DNA of 64,000 nucleotides, from positions 62,001 through 126,000 of the forward strand of contig NZ_JAPENM010000003.1 in NCBI RefSeq assembly GCF_026342035.1, given 5' to 3'. Made by a program: the position numbers and the translations under genes. The stretch's first letter is position 1. Every line of letters starts with the position of its first letter. The DNA comes from Aldersonia sp. NBC_00410 (GTDB lineage: Bacteria; Actinomycetota; Actinomycetes; Mycobacteriales; Mycobacteriaceae). The notes below the pieces were generated by a model. That model was not told the origin of the DNA. It saw nothing but the letters and a program-made list of their open reading frames with translations, and ran no database searches. Shown here in pieces: positions 1 to 6,922 of the stretch.

Positions 1-170
1 TCGGCGAGCTGCGCGAGAACGGCGCCGCGGGAACCCCGGCCGAGGTCGTGGACAAGCTCGGTCGGTACGGCGAACTGGGTGCCACGCGCGTTTACTTGCA
101 GACCCTCGACCTCGCCGACCTGGAGCATCTCGAATTGGTCGCGGCGGAAGTCATGCCGCAGGTGGCCTGA
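1..170 (+). CDS. C-terminus of an LLM-class (F420-type) oxidoreductase, 5' truncated by window
   Basis: The frame is open from the window edge to a TGA at 168-170 and gives about 55 residues. The tail reads GTPAEVVDKLGRYGELGATR and then VYLQTLDLADLEHLELVAAE. This is the usual last helix and strand of luciferase-like, F420-dependent oxidoreductases, where the GTP-x-x-V-x-x-L motif follows the barrel. The substrate cannot be told from this fragment. It converges with the minus-strand exporter, with three bases between the two stop codons. Family assignment rests on recognising the C-terminal pattern, so the subfamily (F420 versus FMN) is inference. Confidence 0.72.
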   Translation, partial: GELRENGAAGTPAEVVDKLGRYGELGATRVYLQTLDLADLEHLELVAAEVMPQVA

Positions 171-173
171 GCG

Positions 174-1781
174 TCAGTCCAGCATCTGGCCGGCGCCGGA
201 GTTCGCCGGCGGTGCCTCCGGAATCCGCGCCATCCGGAAGGAGTTGAGCAGCCCGAGAAGACCGGCTATCAGGGGAACGAGCAGCGCGACCTGAAGCGCG
301 AGTGGTCGTGCGTCGGTGTTGATTCGGATGATCTCGGCCTTGATGTCCGGCGGCTGATCAACGAGCTGCGCGTCCAGGGCGGTGTTGCTCATCACCTCGG
401 CGTCGTCCTCGAGGACCTGCGCGACCTGCTGTTGCTCGGCCGGCGGGAGCACGTCGCTCGATTCCGCCATCTGGGTGAAGGCAAACGACAGCGTGGCCAG
501 CATGATCGCGCCGGCGAACGCCAGGCCGAACGACAGCCCGAACGATCCGCCCGCCGAGTTCGTGCCTGCGGCCTCGCTGACCCGCTCCTCCGAGATCGGG
601 GCGAGCGTGTAGTTGTTGAGTTGCGACACCAACAGCCCCAGTCCGGATCCCGCGATGATCAGGGGAACCACCAGCCCCCAGCCGAACTCCGCCCTCGGCA
701 CGATCGGGATCAGGATCGCGATCCCGAGGGTGAGGAGCAGGAATCCCCAGCGAACGACGCTGCTCGCGCGGCGACCGGCCAACTTCTTGCCCGCGAGCAG
801 CGCTACGGCGAACATGCTGAGAGATAGTGGGGCGAGGGACAGGCCCGCCTGCATCGCGTTGTACTCGAGCACCATTTGCAGGTAAATCGGCAGCGCAATC
901 ATCGTGCCGCCCAACGCTATCTGCTGGAGCATCTGCGCAGTGATGCCAAGCCGGAACACCTTCGACTTGAACAATTCCGGGTCCAGCAGCGTCGGTTTGC
1001 CCTGCCGCTTACGCCGAACCAGCCAGTAGGCCAACCCGGCCAGGCCGATCGCACCGGTCGCGAGGAGCGCGCCGACGGCCTCGCCGCCCTCCTGCCACAC
1101 CAGGATGCCGAGCACGATCCCGCCCATGCCCAGGACGGAGAGGATCGCGCCCACCGTGTCGATGCTCCGGACTCCGGTGTAGGGCACATCCTTGACGAGT
1201 TTGATGCCCGACAGCACGACCGCGATGATGACGACCTCGAGCCCGAACGCGACACGCCAGGAAAGATAGGTGGTGATGAAGCCGCCGAGCAGCGGTCCGA
1301 CGGCCGCGGCAATTGCCGCAGCCGCCCCCACCAGGGCGTAGACCTTCTTTTGAGCCGCTCCCTCGAAGTTTCCGTGAATGAGGGACTGCATCGCGGGCAG
1401 CAACAGCGACGCGCCGATTCCACCCAATATGGCCCAGAAGATGATGATCGCGGTCAGGTTCTGCGCGAGAACCATCGCCGACGCACCTATCGCGTAGCCG
1501 AGCAAACCCAGCACGTAGGCACGTTTGCGTCCGATGAGGTCGCCGACCTTGCTGCCGATCAGGATGAATGCGGCCGATACGAGCGCCTCGAGCGCGATCG
1601 CCGCCTGCACGCCGCTGACGGTGGTGTCGAGATCTCGAACCACGTACGAGATCGAGACGTTCATCAGCGACGTATCGACGACGAGGACGAACATCGCCAT
1701 GGACAGCAGAAGGGCGAGTAGGCCTTGCTTGCCTTCCGGCGTCTCCGAACCGCCCGTAGGAGATCCTTCGGTCATCTGCAT
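174..1781 (-). CDS. MFS exporter, DHA2 family (14 TM), drug/proton antiporter type
   Basis: This 535-residue protein is almost entirely hydrophobic and of the length expected for 14-helix DHA2 transporters such as the EmrB/QacA group. TM1 carries an acidic residue at about Asp36 (VVDTSLMNVSI). Motif A follows TM2 at residues 76-87 (GSKVGDLIGRKR), and the antiporter motif C (AVGPLLGGFI) lies near residue 160. The family exports hydrophobic drugs or metabolites using the proton gradient. The ATG at 1781 follows a weak CAGGATGG ribosome site; a second ATG two codons later is possible. It is the last gene of a same-strand run that starts at 8956, with 93 bases separating it from DUF2252, so it may or may not be co-transcribed. 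Substrate unknown. Confidence 0.9.
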   Translation of the reverse strand: MQMTEGSPTGGSETPEGKQGLLALLLSMAMFVLVVDTSLMNVSISYVVRDLDTTVSGVQAAIALEALVSAAFILIGSKVGDLIGRKRAYVLGLLGYAIGASAMVLAQNLTAIIIFWAILGGIGASLLLPAMQSLIHGNFEGAAQKKVYALVGAAAAIAAAVGPLLGGFITTYLSWRVAFGLEVVIIAVVLSGIKLVKDVPYTGVRSIDTVGAILSVLGMGGIVLGILVWQEGGEAVGALLATGAIGLAGLAYWLVRRKRQGKPTLLDPELFKSKVFRLGITAQMLQQIALGGTMIALPIYLQMVLEYNAMQAGLSLAPLSLSMFAVALLAGKKLAGRRASSVVRWGFLLLTLGIAILIPIVPRAEFGWGLVVPLIIAGSGLGLLVSQLNNYTLAPISEERVSEAAGTNSAGGSFGLSFGLAFAGAIMLATLSFAFTQMAESSDVLPPAEQQQVAQVLEDDAEVMSNTALDAQLVDQPPDIKAEIIRINTDARPLALQVALLVPLIAGLLGLLNSFRMARIPEAPPANSGAGQMLD

Positions 1782-1874
1782 GCCACCATCCTGGCAGTCG
1801 GGAAGTTCCGGGTTGCTAACGCTACTGCCTCGCGGCGCTGCTCATCGAGTATCCGGGGGCGGCTCCGCGGCCCG

Positions 1875-3257
1875 TCAGGCAGTCTCGGCGGCGAGACGGC
1901 CCGACTTCACTGCTTCGACGAGCGCGGCGTGGTCCGCTTCGGTTTGATCCGCGTATCGCACGGCATACCGCCCGATCACCTCGTCGAGGTCCTCGTCGCC
2001 CTCGAAGTAGCCGGCGAGCAATCGGGGATCGAGCGAGCGCGTGTGCGCCCGCGCGAGTAGCGCGCCGGCCAGTCGGCCGTAGTCGTCGAGATGGTCCGCC
2101 CCCAGCGCGGTGGGGTCGATGTCGCCCTTGAGATTTCGGAACTGACGCACGATGAAGGGCAGTCCGTCGATCGTCGTCCAGCCGAGCAGGACATCCGTCT
2201 CGGCCTGAACCAGGCGAGCGCCGTGCACAATTCGCTTGCCCTCGTGCTTCGACGCTTCGGTCCGAAGATACGGTGCGAGTGCGGACGGTTGCGCCTGCTT
2301 CAGCTGCAGCACCAGCGCCTCGTCTCCGTTGCCGAGCAGCAGGGCGACATAGCTGCGCAACCCCACACTGCCCGTTCCGACGATCCGGAAAGCGACGTCG
2401 GATACGGCGTACCGCATGATCAGGTTCCGGCGCGACTCGCGCAGCGACCCGACGTAGAGCTCCAGGCCGTCGATCACGGACTCGGCGACCGAGCTGTCCA
2501 CTGGGGTGAGAATCGGCGGATCCGCCACGAATCGCCGCTTGCGGATGCCGGTTTCGTGGTCCTCGAGATGCTCGGTCCATTTCGCGGCGACTTTCTCGCT
2601 CGTGTTCCGACGTGCCTTCTGCGCGGCCCGGTCGAAGTCGTCGAGTAGTTCGTCCGCCTTCGCGCGCTCCACCGCCGATTTGTCCGGCAGCGCATTCCAG
2701 GACCGCAGGAACGGTATCTCCGCCAGACCGCGAATGGTGCGACGGTAGGACTTCACGGCGTCCTCCGCCGCGTCGATGCAGGCGGCCTCGGACACCCCGC
2801 CCCCGCGCCCGGCCAAGACCAGGCTCGCAGCGAGTCGTTTGAGATCCCACTCCCACGGACCGGGTAGGGTTTCGTCGAAATCGTTGATGTCCATGACGAT
2901 TTCGCCGTCCGGGCTGCCGTACAGGCCGAAGTTCGCGGCGTGCGCGTCACCGCACAACTGCGCGCTGAGCCCGTTGGCTGGGGAAGCGGCGAGGTCGGCG
3001 GCCATCAGACCGGCGGCGCCGCGAAAGAATGCAAAGGGGGAGGCGATCATCCGGCCGACACGCAGTCCGACCAGGTCGGGCAGCCGTCCTACGTTGCTGG
3101 CCTCGATGAAGTCGACGATGCCCGGGCGATCGGCTCCCACCGGCGCATGGTCGTGTGCGCTCGACGGCACGACAGTTCGCAACACCTTGCCGCGGGCGAA
3201 GACGTCGTCCGCCACAACCCGGGTGCGCAGGTCGACCTGTGCTGGATGTTTCACCAC
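1875..3257 (-). CDS. DUF2252 family protein
   Basis: A 460-residue soluble protein of the DUF2252 family, whose biochemical role is not established. Visible motifs are CGDAHAANFG at residues 102-111, DINDFDE at 123-129 and PWEWDLKRL at 134-142. The H/D-x-H-x-x-N and D-F-D-E pattern resembles the catalytic loop and metal-binding aspartates of kinase-like phosphotransferases, so a small-molecule kinase activity is a reasonable inference. The start is GTG at 3257. There is no Shine-Dalgarno sequence, but TAGGGT lies six bases upstream on the coding strand (3264-3269), which fits a leaderless transcript. It sits 27 bases downstream of the I9-like gene of the protease cluster and could also be read through from that operon. 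Confidence 0.88.
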   Translation of the reverse strand: MVKHPAQVDLRTRVVADDVFARGKVLRTVVPSSAHDHAPVGADRPGIVDFIEASNVGRLPDLVGLRVGRMIASPFAFFRGAAGLMAADLAASPANGLSAQLCGDAHAANFGLYGSPDGEIVMDINDFDETLPGPWEWDLKRLAASLVLAGRGGGVSEAACIDAAEDAVKSYRRTIRGLAEIPFLRSWNALPDKSAVERAKADELLDDFDRAAQKARRNTSEKVAAKWTEHLEDHETGIRKRRFVADPPILTPVDSSVAESVIDGLELYVGSLRESRRNLIMRYAVSDVAFRIVGTGSVGLRSYVALLLGNGDEALVLQLKQAQPSALAPYLRTEASKHEGKRIVHGARLVQAETDVLLGWTTIDGLPFIVRQFRNLKGDIDPTALGADHLDDYGRLAGALLARAHTRSLDPRLLAGYFEGDEDLDEVIGRYAVRYADQTEADHAALVEAVKSGRLAAETA

Positions 3258-3284
3258 GACGGGACCCTATCCCGCGGGGCGGAG

Positions 3285-3527
3285 TCACTGGATGGGCGAG
3301 TCCGGTGCAGGCACGTCGATACCGGCATCCGGTTCGACTCCGCGCACGCCGGGAATCGTGGCCAGTGCCGGGATCGCGGTTCGGTCCACGGACCCGGTGA
3401 TCACTCCGAGACCACGCAGCACCGAGGTGACGGTCATCCCTGCGGCGCGGGCGTGCTCGGCGATGTCGTCGACATCACCGAGTGCCGCGTCGTCGATCGT
3501 GATGGTCACGTCGATCCGACTCGTCAT
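3285..3527 (-). CDS. small I9-propeptide-like protein paired with the S8 subtilase
   Basis: 80 residues starting at the ATG at 3527. The longer frame upstream is only a shadow of the protease gene. The sequence has an alternating strand-helix-strand pattern: TSRIDVTITIDD, then a helix ending DDIAEHARAAGM, then GLGVITGSVDRTAIPALATI and PGVRGVEPD, and it ends in DSPIQ. This is the ferredoxin-like layout of subtilisin propeptide/inhibitor I9 domains, and small proteins ending in a DSPxQ-type tail are familiar beside actinobacterial S8 proteases. Such domains act as folding chaperones and inhibitors of subtilases. It lies 32 bases after the S8 gene and is probably co-expressed. No signal peptide. 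Inhibitor or chaperone function is inference. Confidence 0.7.
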   Translation of the reverse strand: MTSRIDVTITIDDAALGDVDDIAEHARAAGMTVTSVLRGLGVITGSVDRTAIPALATIPGVRGVEPDAGIDVPAPDSPIQ

Positions 3528-3559
3528 CTGCGCGGCGACCTCCCTGCAGCGTGTGGCGG

Positions 3560-4780
3560 CTAGCGCGGCGCCTGCACCAGTCCGGCACCGACGTCGGCCG
3601 AGGAGAGCGGCAGCCGCCGGGCGTTCTGGATGAGCAATGCCCACAGTTCGCGGCTCCGTTTTCCACTCGTCTGGCACCATAGCGCCGCGATACCGGACAC
3701 GTGCGGTGTTGCCATCGACGTGCCGCTGATCGTGTTGTACCGCTTCGACATCGGCCAGGACGAGTAGACGGCGAGGCCGGGACCGGCGATATCGATCTGG
3801 CCGCCGTCGACCTCGGTACTCCCTGCGGAGAACCAGCCGAGTGCTTCGCGGGCATCGATGGCGCCGACCGCCATGATCGTCGAACTGTTGGCCGGTACCC
3901 CGACGAATCCGTTGTCGCCGGGACGGTGTGCATTGTTTCCGGCCGCGGCGATGATCAACGTCCCGGCGTCGAGCGCACGTCCGCCCACCGCCTCGTAGGC
4001 CATCGATTTGCGCCGCACGTCGGCGCCGAGCGACATCGAGATCACGTCGCAGTCTGCTTCGACTGCCCACTCGATCGCTGCGAGAATATTGCGATCGGAT
4101 CCGGAACCGCTGTTGGACAGCACCTTCCCGACAAATATCTCGGCCCTGGGCGCGACACCGTAGCGCCGCCCGGTCGGCGGTTGAGCCGGTCCGCAGGAGG
4201 TGCCGATGCAGTGCGTGCCGTGGCCGTGGGCGTCCTGCACGGACTCACCGGGTACGAACGAGCGGCTCGTCACCTTGCGGCCGGCGAAATCGGGATGTGC
4301 AAGGTCGAATCCCGTGTCCAGCACCGCGACCTTGATCCCGGTTCCGTCCACGCTCGCCGTGGTCACTCCGGTGGCCGCCAGTCCCCAGGTGTGTGCGTCG
4401 GTGTCCGCCCAGACCTGGCTCAACACCGGCGCGGCGAGCGGGTGATGGATCAATTCCGGCTCGACTGCCAGGACGCTGCCCCCGGCACGGCGTGCCGAGT
4501 GCAGCGCGGCGACCTGTTCGGGATCGGCGTCGACGACGGCGATCCGCAACCGGTCGAACACCGTGGCAGCAGCGCTGTCCATCTCCTCGATTCCGCCTGC
4601 GCGCGAGCGAAGTTCGCGGGCCGATGCGACCTCGGTAAGTCCGGTCAGGTTGCGCAATTGGCGGGCCTGGGCGTCGAAGTCGGCGGTGTCGGCGAAGACC
4701 ACGACCTGGCGTCCGGTGGTCTGTTCGCCGGCACCGGACGGTGTTCTGCCGGGGGTGCTTGCGTCGTTGTCGTCGATCAT
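3560..4780 (-). CDS. S8 family serine peptidase (subtilase)
   Basis: A 406-residue subtilase starting at the ATG at 4780, which overlaps the M28 stop by four bases. AAAGG lies about 9 bases upstream. The catalytic aspartate is in KVAVLDTGFDLAHPDF (about D154), the histidine in HGHGTHCIGT (about H187), and the serine in GTSMATPHVSG (about residue 350). The oxyanion region ALIIAAAGNN-like segment (TLIIAAAGNN) is present. The first 130 residues hold a propeptide-like domain ending in VLSQVWADTDAHTWGL. No signal peptide or TM segment is visible, so the enzyme is probably cytoplasmic or leaves by an unknown route. It is the fifth gene of a six-gene coupled cluster. Substrate unknown. Confidence 0.93.
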   Translation of the reverse strand: MIDDNDASTPGRTPSGAGEQTTGRQVVVFADTADFDAQARQLRNLTGLTEVASARELRSRAGGIEEMDSAAATVFDRLRIAVVDADPEQVAALHSARRAGGSVLAVEPELIHHPLAAPVLSQVWADTDAHTWGLAATGVTTASVDGTGIKVAVLDTGFDLAHPDFAGRKVTSRSFVPGESVQDAHGHGTHCIGTSCGPAQPPTGRRYGVAPRAEIFVGKVLSNSGSGSDRNILAAIEWAVEADCDVISMSLGADVRRKSMAYEAVGGRALDAGTLIIAAAGNNAHRPGDNGFVGVPANSSTIMAVGAIDAREALGWFSAGSTEVDGGQIDIAGPGLAVYSSWPMSKRYNTISGTSMATPHVSGIAALWCQTSGKRSRELWALLIQNARRLPLSSADVGAGLVQAPR

Positions 4781-5745
4781 TGTTCTGGCCTTTCGCTCGT
4801 AAGATTCGCCGCTGTCGCGGCGAGGTTCATGGCAAGGATTTCCATCGCCAGCGCGGGATCGAGTTTGGCGGCGGCGTCGCCGTCGGTGTGCACATCGGTG
4901 TTCGCCGTGTCGTTGGCCTCGATGGTGAGGACGGCAGGCAAACCGGCGTCGATGAATGGCACATGGTCGCTCGCGTACGGGTTGAGCGAGGTTGTCACCT
5001 CGAGTCCCGTCCAGGTGGCGGCGGCGGTGACGAGTTGGTCGATCAGTCGGTGGGAAACGGCCGCACCTTCGATCATCACGCCGGGCGCGGTGCCGTTGCG
5101 GCGCGCGATCATGTCCATGTTGAGCACCGCGGCGATCCGACCACGGTCGGTCCGGGACAGCCCGGCAACGTGCGCGAGACTGCCGTACAGACCCTGTTCC
5201 TCGCCGCCGAACAAGATGAGGCACAGGTCGTTGCGCCATTCCTCGGTGACGAGCACGCGGGCGAGTTCGAGTACGCCGGCACAGCCGCTGGCGTTGTCGT
5301 CGGCTCCCGGGGCGGGTAGCTCGCGTCCACCCTGGTTCACCGAGTCGAGATGCGCGGTGACGATGACGATTCCCCGCTCACCCGGACCTGTCCCGGCGCG
5401 CTCGGCGATGAGGTTCTCGCAGGCGCCGCGACCGATGACGAACGGCTCTCGTCGCGATGTGTAACCGAGGCCGTCGAGTTCGTTCTGGGCCGCGGACATC
5501 GCCGCGCGGAACTCGAACCCGAACGAGTGCCGGGTGGGATACGCGGTCAATGCCGCGAGAGACCGTACGTAGCGGTCCAGGGACAGCCGCGAAATCAATT
5601 GCGCTGTCGCATCGTCGCGCTCAGCGGCGACCAACGCCGGTCGCTCCGGTGCATACCGACGGCGTTGGCGCTGCCCCCGTCTGCAGGTGTGCTCGACGGC
5701 AGCGGTCTCGAGCTGCGGTGTGGTCGTGTCGGTCATGGCGCTCAT
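4777..5745 (-). CDS. M28 family zinc aminopeptidase
   Basis: A 322-residue protein with the full M28 di-zinc set: H132 in VTAHLDSV, D149 in GADDNASG, E182/E183 in FGGEEQGLYGS, D211 in NMDMIA and H286 in DVHTDGD. Members remove N-terminal residues from peptides. The N-terminus is polar (residues 1-50, with the basic stretch RRGQRQRRR) and lacks a signal sequence, which is unusual because many bacterial M28 enzymes are secreted. The ATG at 5745 overlaps the stop of the upstream 81-aa gene (ATGA), and its own stop overlaps the S8 start the same way, so translation of the three is coupled. It could finish the digestion begun by the endopeptidases of the cluster; that is inference. Confidence 0.93.
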   Translation of the reverse strand: MSAMTDTTTPQLETAAVEHTCRRGQRQRRRYAPERPALVAAERDDATAQLISRLSLDRYVRSLAALTAYPTRHSFGFEFRAAMSAAQNELDGLGYTSRREPFVIGRGACENLIAERAGTGPGERGIVIVTAHLDSVNQGGRELPAPGADDNASGCAGVLELARVLVTEEWRNDLCLILFGGEEQGLYGSLAHVAGLSRTDRGRIAAVLNMDMIARRNGTAPGVMIEGAAVSHRLIDQLVTAAATWTGLEVTTSLNPYASDHVPFIDAGLPAVLTIEANDTANTDVHTDGDAAAKLDPALAMEILAMNLAATAANLTSERPEQ

Positions 5746-5987
5746 TCATCCGTTCGGAGCTCGAGCCGATCCGGTTCGAGCCGGACGATCTCGGGTGTTC
5801 GCTGTTGTCCGGTTTCGGGCGCGTCCCCACGTCCGATGGTGAACTCGGTGCAGGTGCCGTCCGGCCGGAGTTCGAGGCCGCGTCTGCCGCGCGCGGGCGG
5901 AAAATCGAAGCCCTCCGGCCGGTACACCCGCACGTCGTCGTGGTCCTCCTCGAAGGAGTGCCACCAGCGCTGATGCACTTCGGTCAT
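5742..5987 (-). CDS. small conserved protein of unknown function in protease cluster (81 aa)
   Basis: The protein begins MTEVHQRWWHSFEEDHDD and contains VRVYRPEGFDFPPARGRRGL followed by ELRPDGTCTEF. This W-HS-x-EED, VYRP, PPxRGRxG-x-EL pattern matches a family of small uncharacterised, apparently all-beta proteins that I recall from varied bacteria; no function is known to me. It is acidic and has no signal peptide or TM helix. It starts seven bases after the M43 stop and overlaps the M28 start by four bases, so it is made together with the proteases. The position would suit an inhibitor, chaperone or immunity partner, but nothing in the sequence proves it. Confidence 0.75.
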   Translation of the reverse strand: MTEVHQRWWHSFEEDHDDVRVYRPEGFDFPPARGRRGLELRPDGTCTEFTIGRGDAPETGQQRTPEIVRLEPDRLELRTDE

Positions 5988-5994
5988 GTCGTTA

Positions 5995-6909
5995 TCAGGC
6001 GCCGGTCCACAGCGGCTTGCGCGCGCTGTCCAGACAGGCCCGCATCCGGGTGACCTGGCCGGCCGTGAACATGACCATCATGTCGTCGTCGACGTAGTCC
6101 ATGTAATTCATGAAGAGGTCGCCGTTCGGTCCGTTCTGGCAACTCACATGCGGGAACGTGGGTTTGCCGACGTTTTCCCTGCCCTGGTTCGGCGTGTCGT
6201 CGACCTCGTCGGTTCCGCCGCATCCGCTGCCGTCGTCGCCCCAGATATGAAAGAGGTTGAGGTAGTGGCCCACTTCGTGCGTGGCAGTGCGGCCGAGGTC
6301 GAACGGCGCCGATGCGGTGCCGGTGCTGCCGAACGCGGTGTAGGTGATGACCACGCCGTCGGTCTCCGCGGGCCCGCCGGGGAACTGGGCGTAGCCGAGC
6401 AACCCGCCGCCGAGTTTGCACACCCAGATGTTCAGGTAGCGGTCGGTGGGCCACGGGTCGGCACCGCCGCTACTCGCCGACTTCACGGCGTCGTCGGCAC
6501 CGAAACTGCCGACCGTGGTGGAGGTCCGGGTGATGCCGTCGGTCGGATTACCGTCCGGATCGACGGTGGCGAGTGCGAACTCGACCACCGTATCGCCGAC
6601 CAGATGGTCGAAAACCGAAGGAACAGTCGACACATCGGGATTCGTCGCCCGGTAGTCGCGGTTGAGCACGTCGATCTGACTGTGGATCTGCTCCTCGGAA
6701 ATGTTCTGCGCGGCGGTGGCGTATACGACATGTACGACGACCGGGATTCGCGCAACCTCGTGGCTGTCGATTTCGAGACCGACGAAGCGGATGGTCTCGG
6801 TCTCGAGTTCGGCTCGGGCGACGCGGTAGCTCTCGGACTCACTGAGCAACTGCCGGTGGATCTCCATCGCGCCGCAGCGGCGGGTCGTGGGGAGTTCTGG
6901 AGTGGTCAT
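5995..6909 (-). CDS. M43 family zinc metalloendopeptidase
   Basis: A 304-residue metzincin starting at the ATG at 6909, with AAAGGA about 7 bases upstream. The zinc site HEVGH (211-215) with third ligand H221 and D225/D226 (NLFHIWGDD), plus the Met-turn MNYMDY (267-272), are those of the pappalysin/cytophagalysin family M43. The N-terminal [13 protein letters not shown] segment is typical of actinobacterial M43 enzymes, where it follows a secretion signal; here it begins at residue 10 with no signal peptide. Several cysteines (C164, C230, C257) could form the family disulfide. It lies 13 bases after the trypsin-nuclease gene and 7 bases before the 81-aa gene. Intact by inspection. Confidence 0.93.
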   Translation of the reverse strand: MTTPELPTTRRCGAMEIHRQLLSESESYRVARAELETETIRFVGLEIDSHEVARIPVVVHVVYATAAQNISEEQIHSQIDVLNRDYRATNPDVSTVPSVFDHLVGDTVVEFALATVDPDGNPTDGITRTSTTVGSFGADDAVKSASSGGADPWPTDRYLNIWVCKLGGGLLGYAQFPGGPAETDGVVITYTAFGSTGTASAPFDLGRTATHEVGHYLNLFHIWGDDGSGCGGTDEVDDTPNQGRENVGKPTFPHVSCQNGPNGDLFMNYMDYVDDDMMVMFTAGQVTRMRACLDSARKPLWTGA

Positions 6910-6922
6910 GATGTTGTCCTTT

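Noticed and set aside
876-1721. 281-aa plus-strand reading frame opposite the first exporter
   Set aside because: Antisense shadow in high-GC DNA; its translation is rich in Arg, His and Gln without domain features, while the opposite strand encodes a clear MFS protein.
3701-5464. 587-aa plus-strand reading frame opposite the S8 and M28 genes
   Set aside because: Shadow of two genes with full catalytic motifs on the other strand; no family features.
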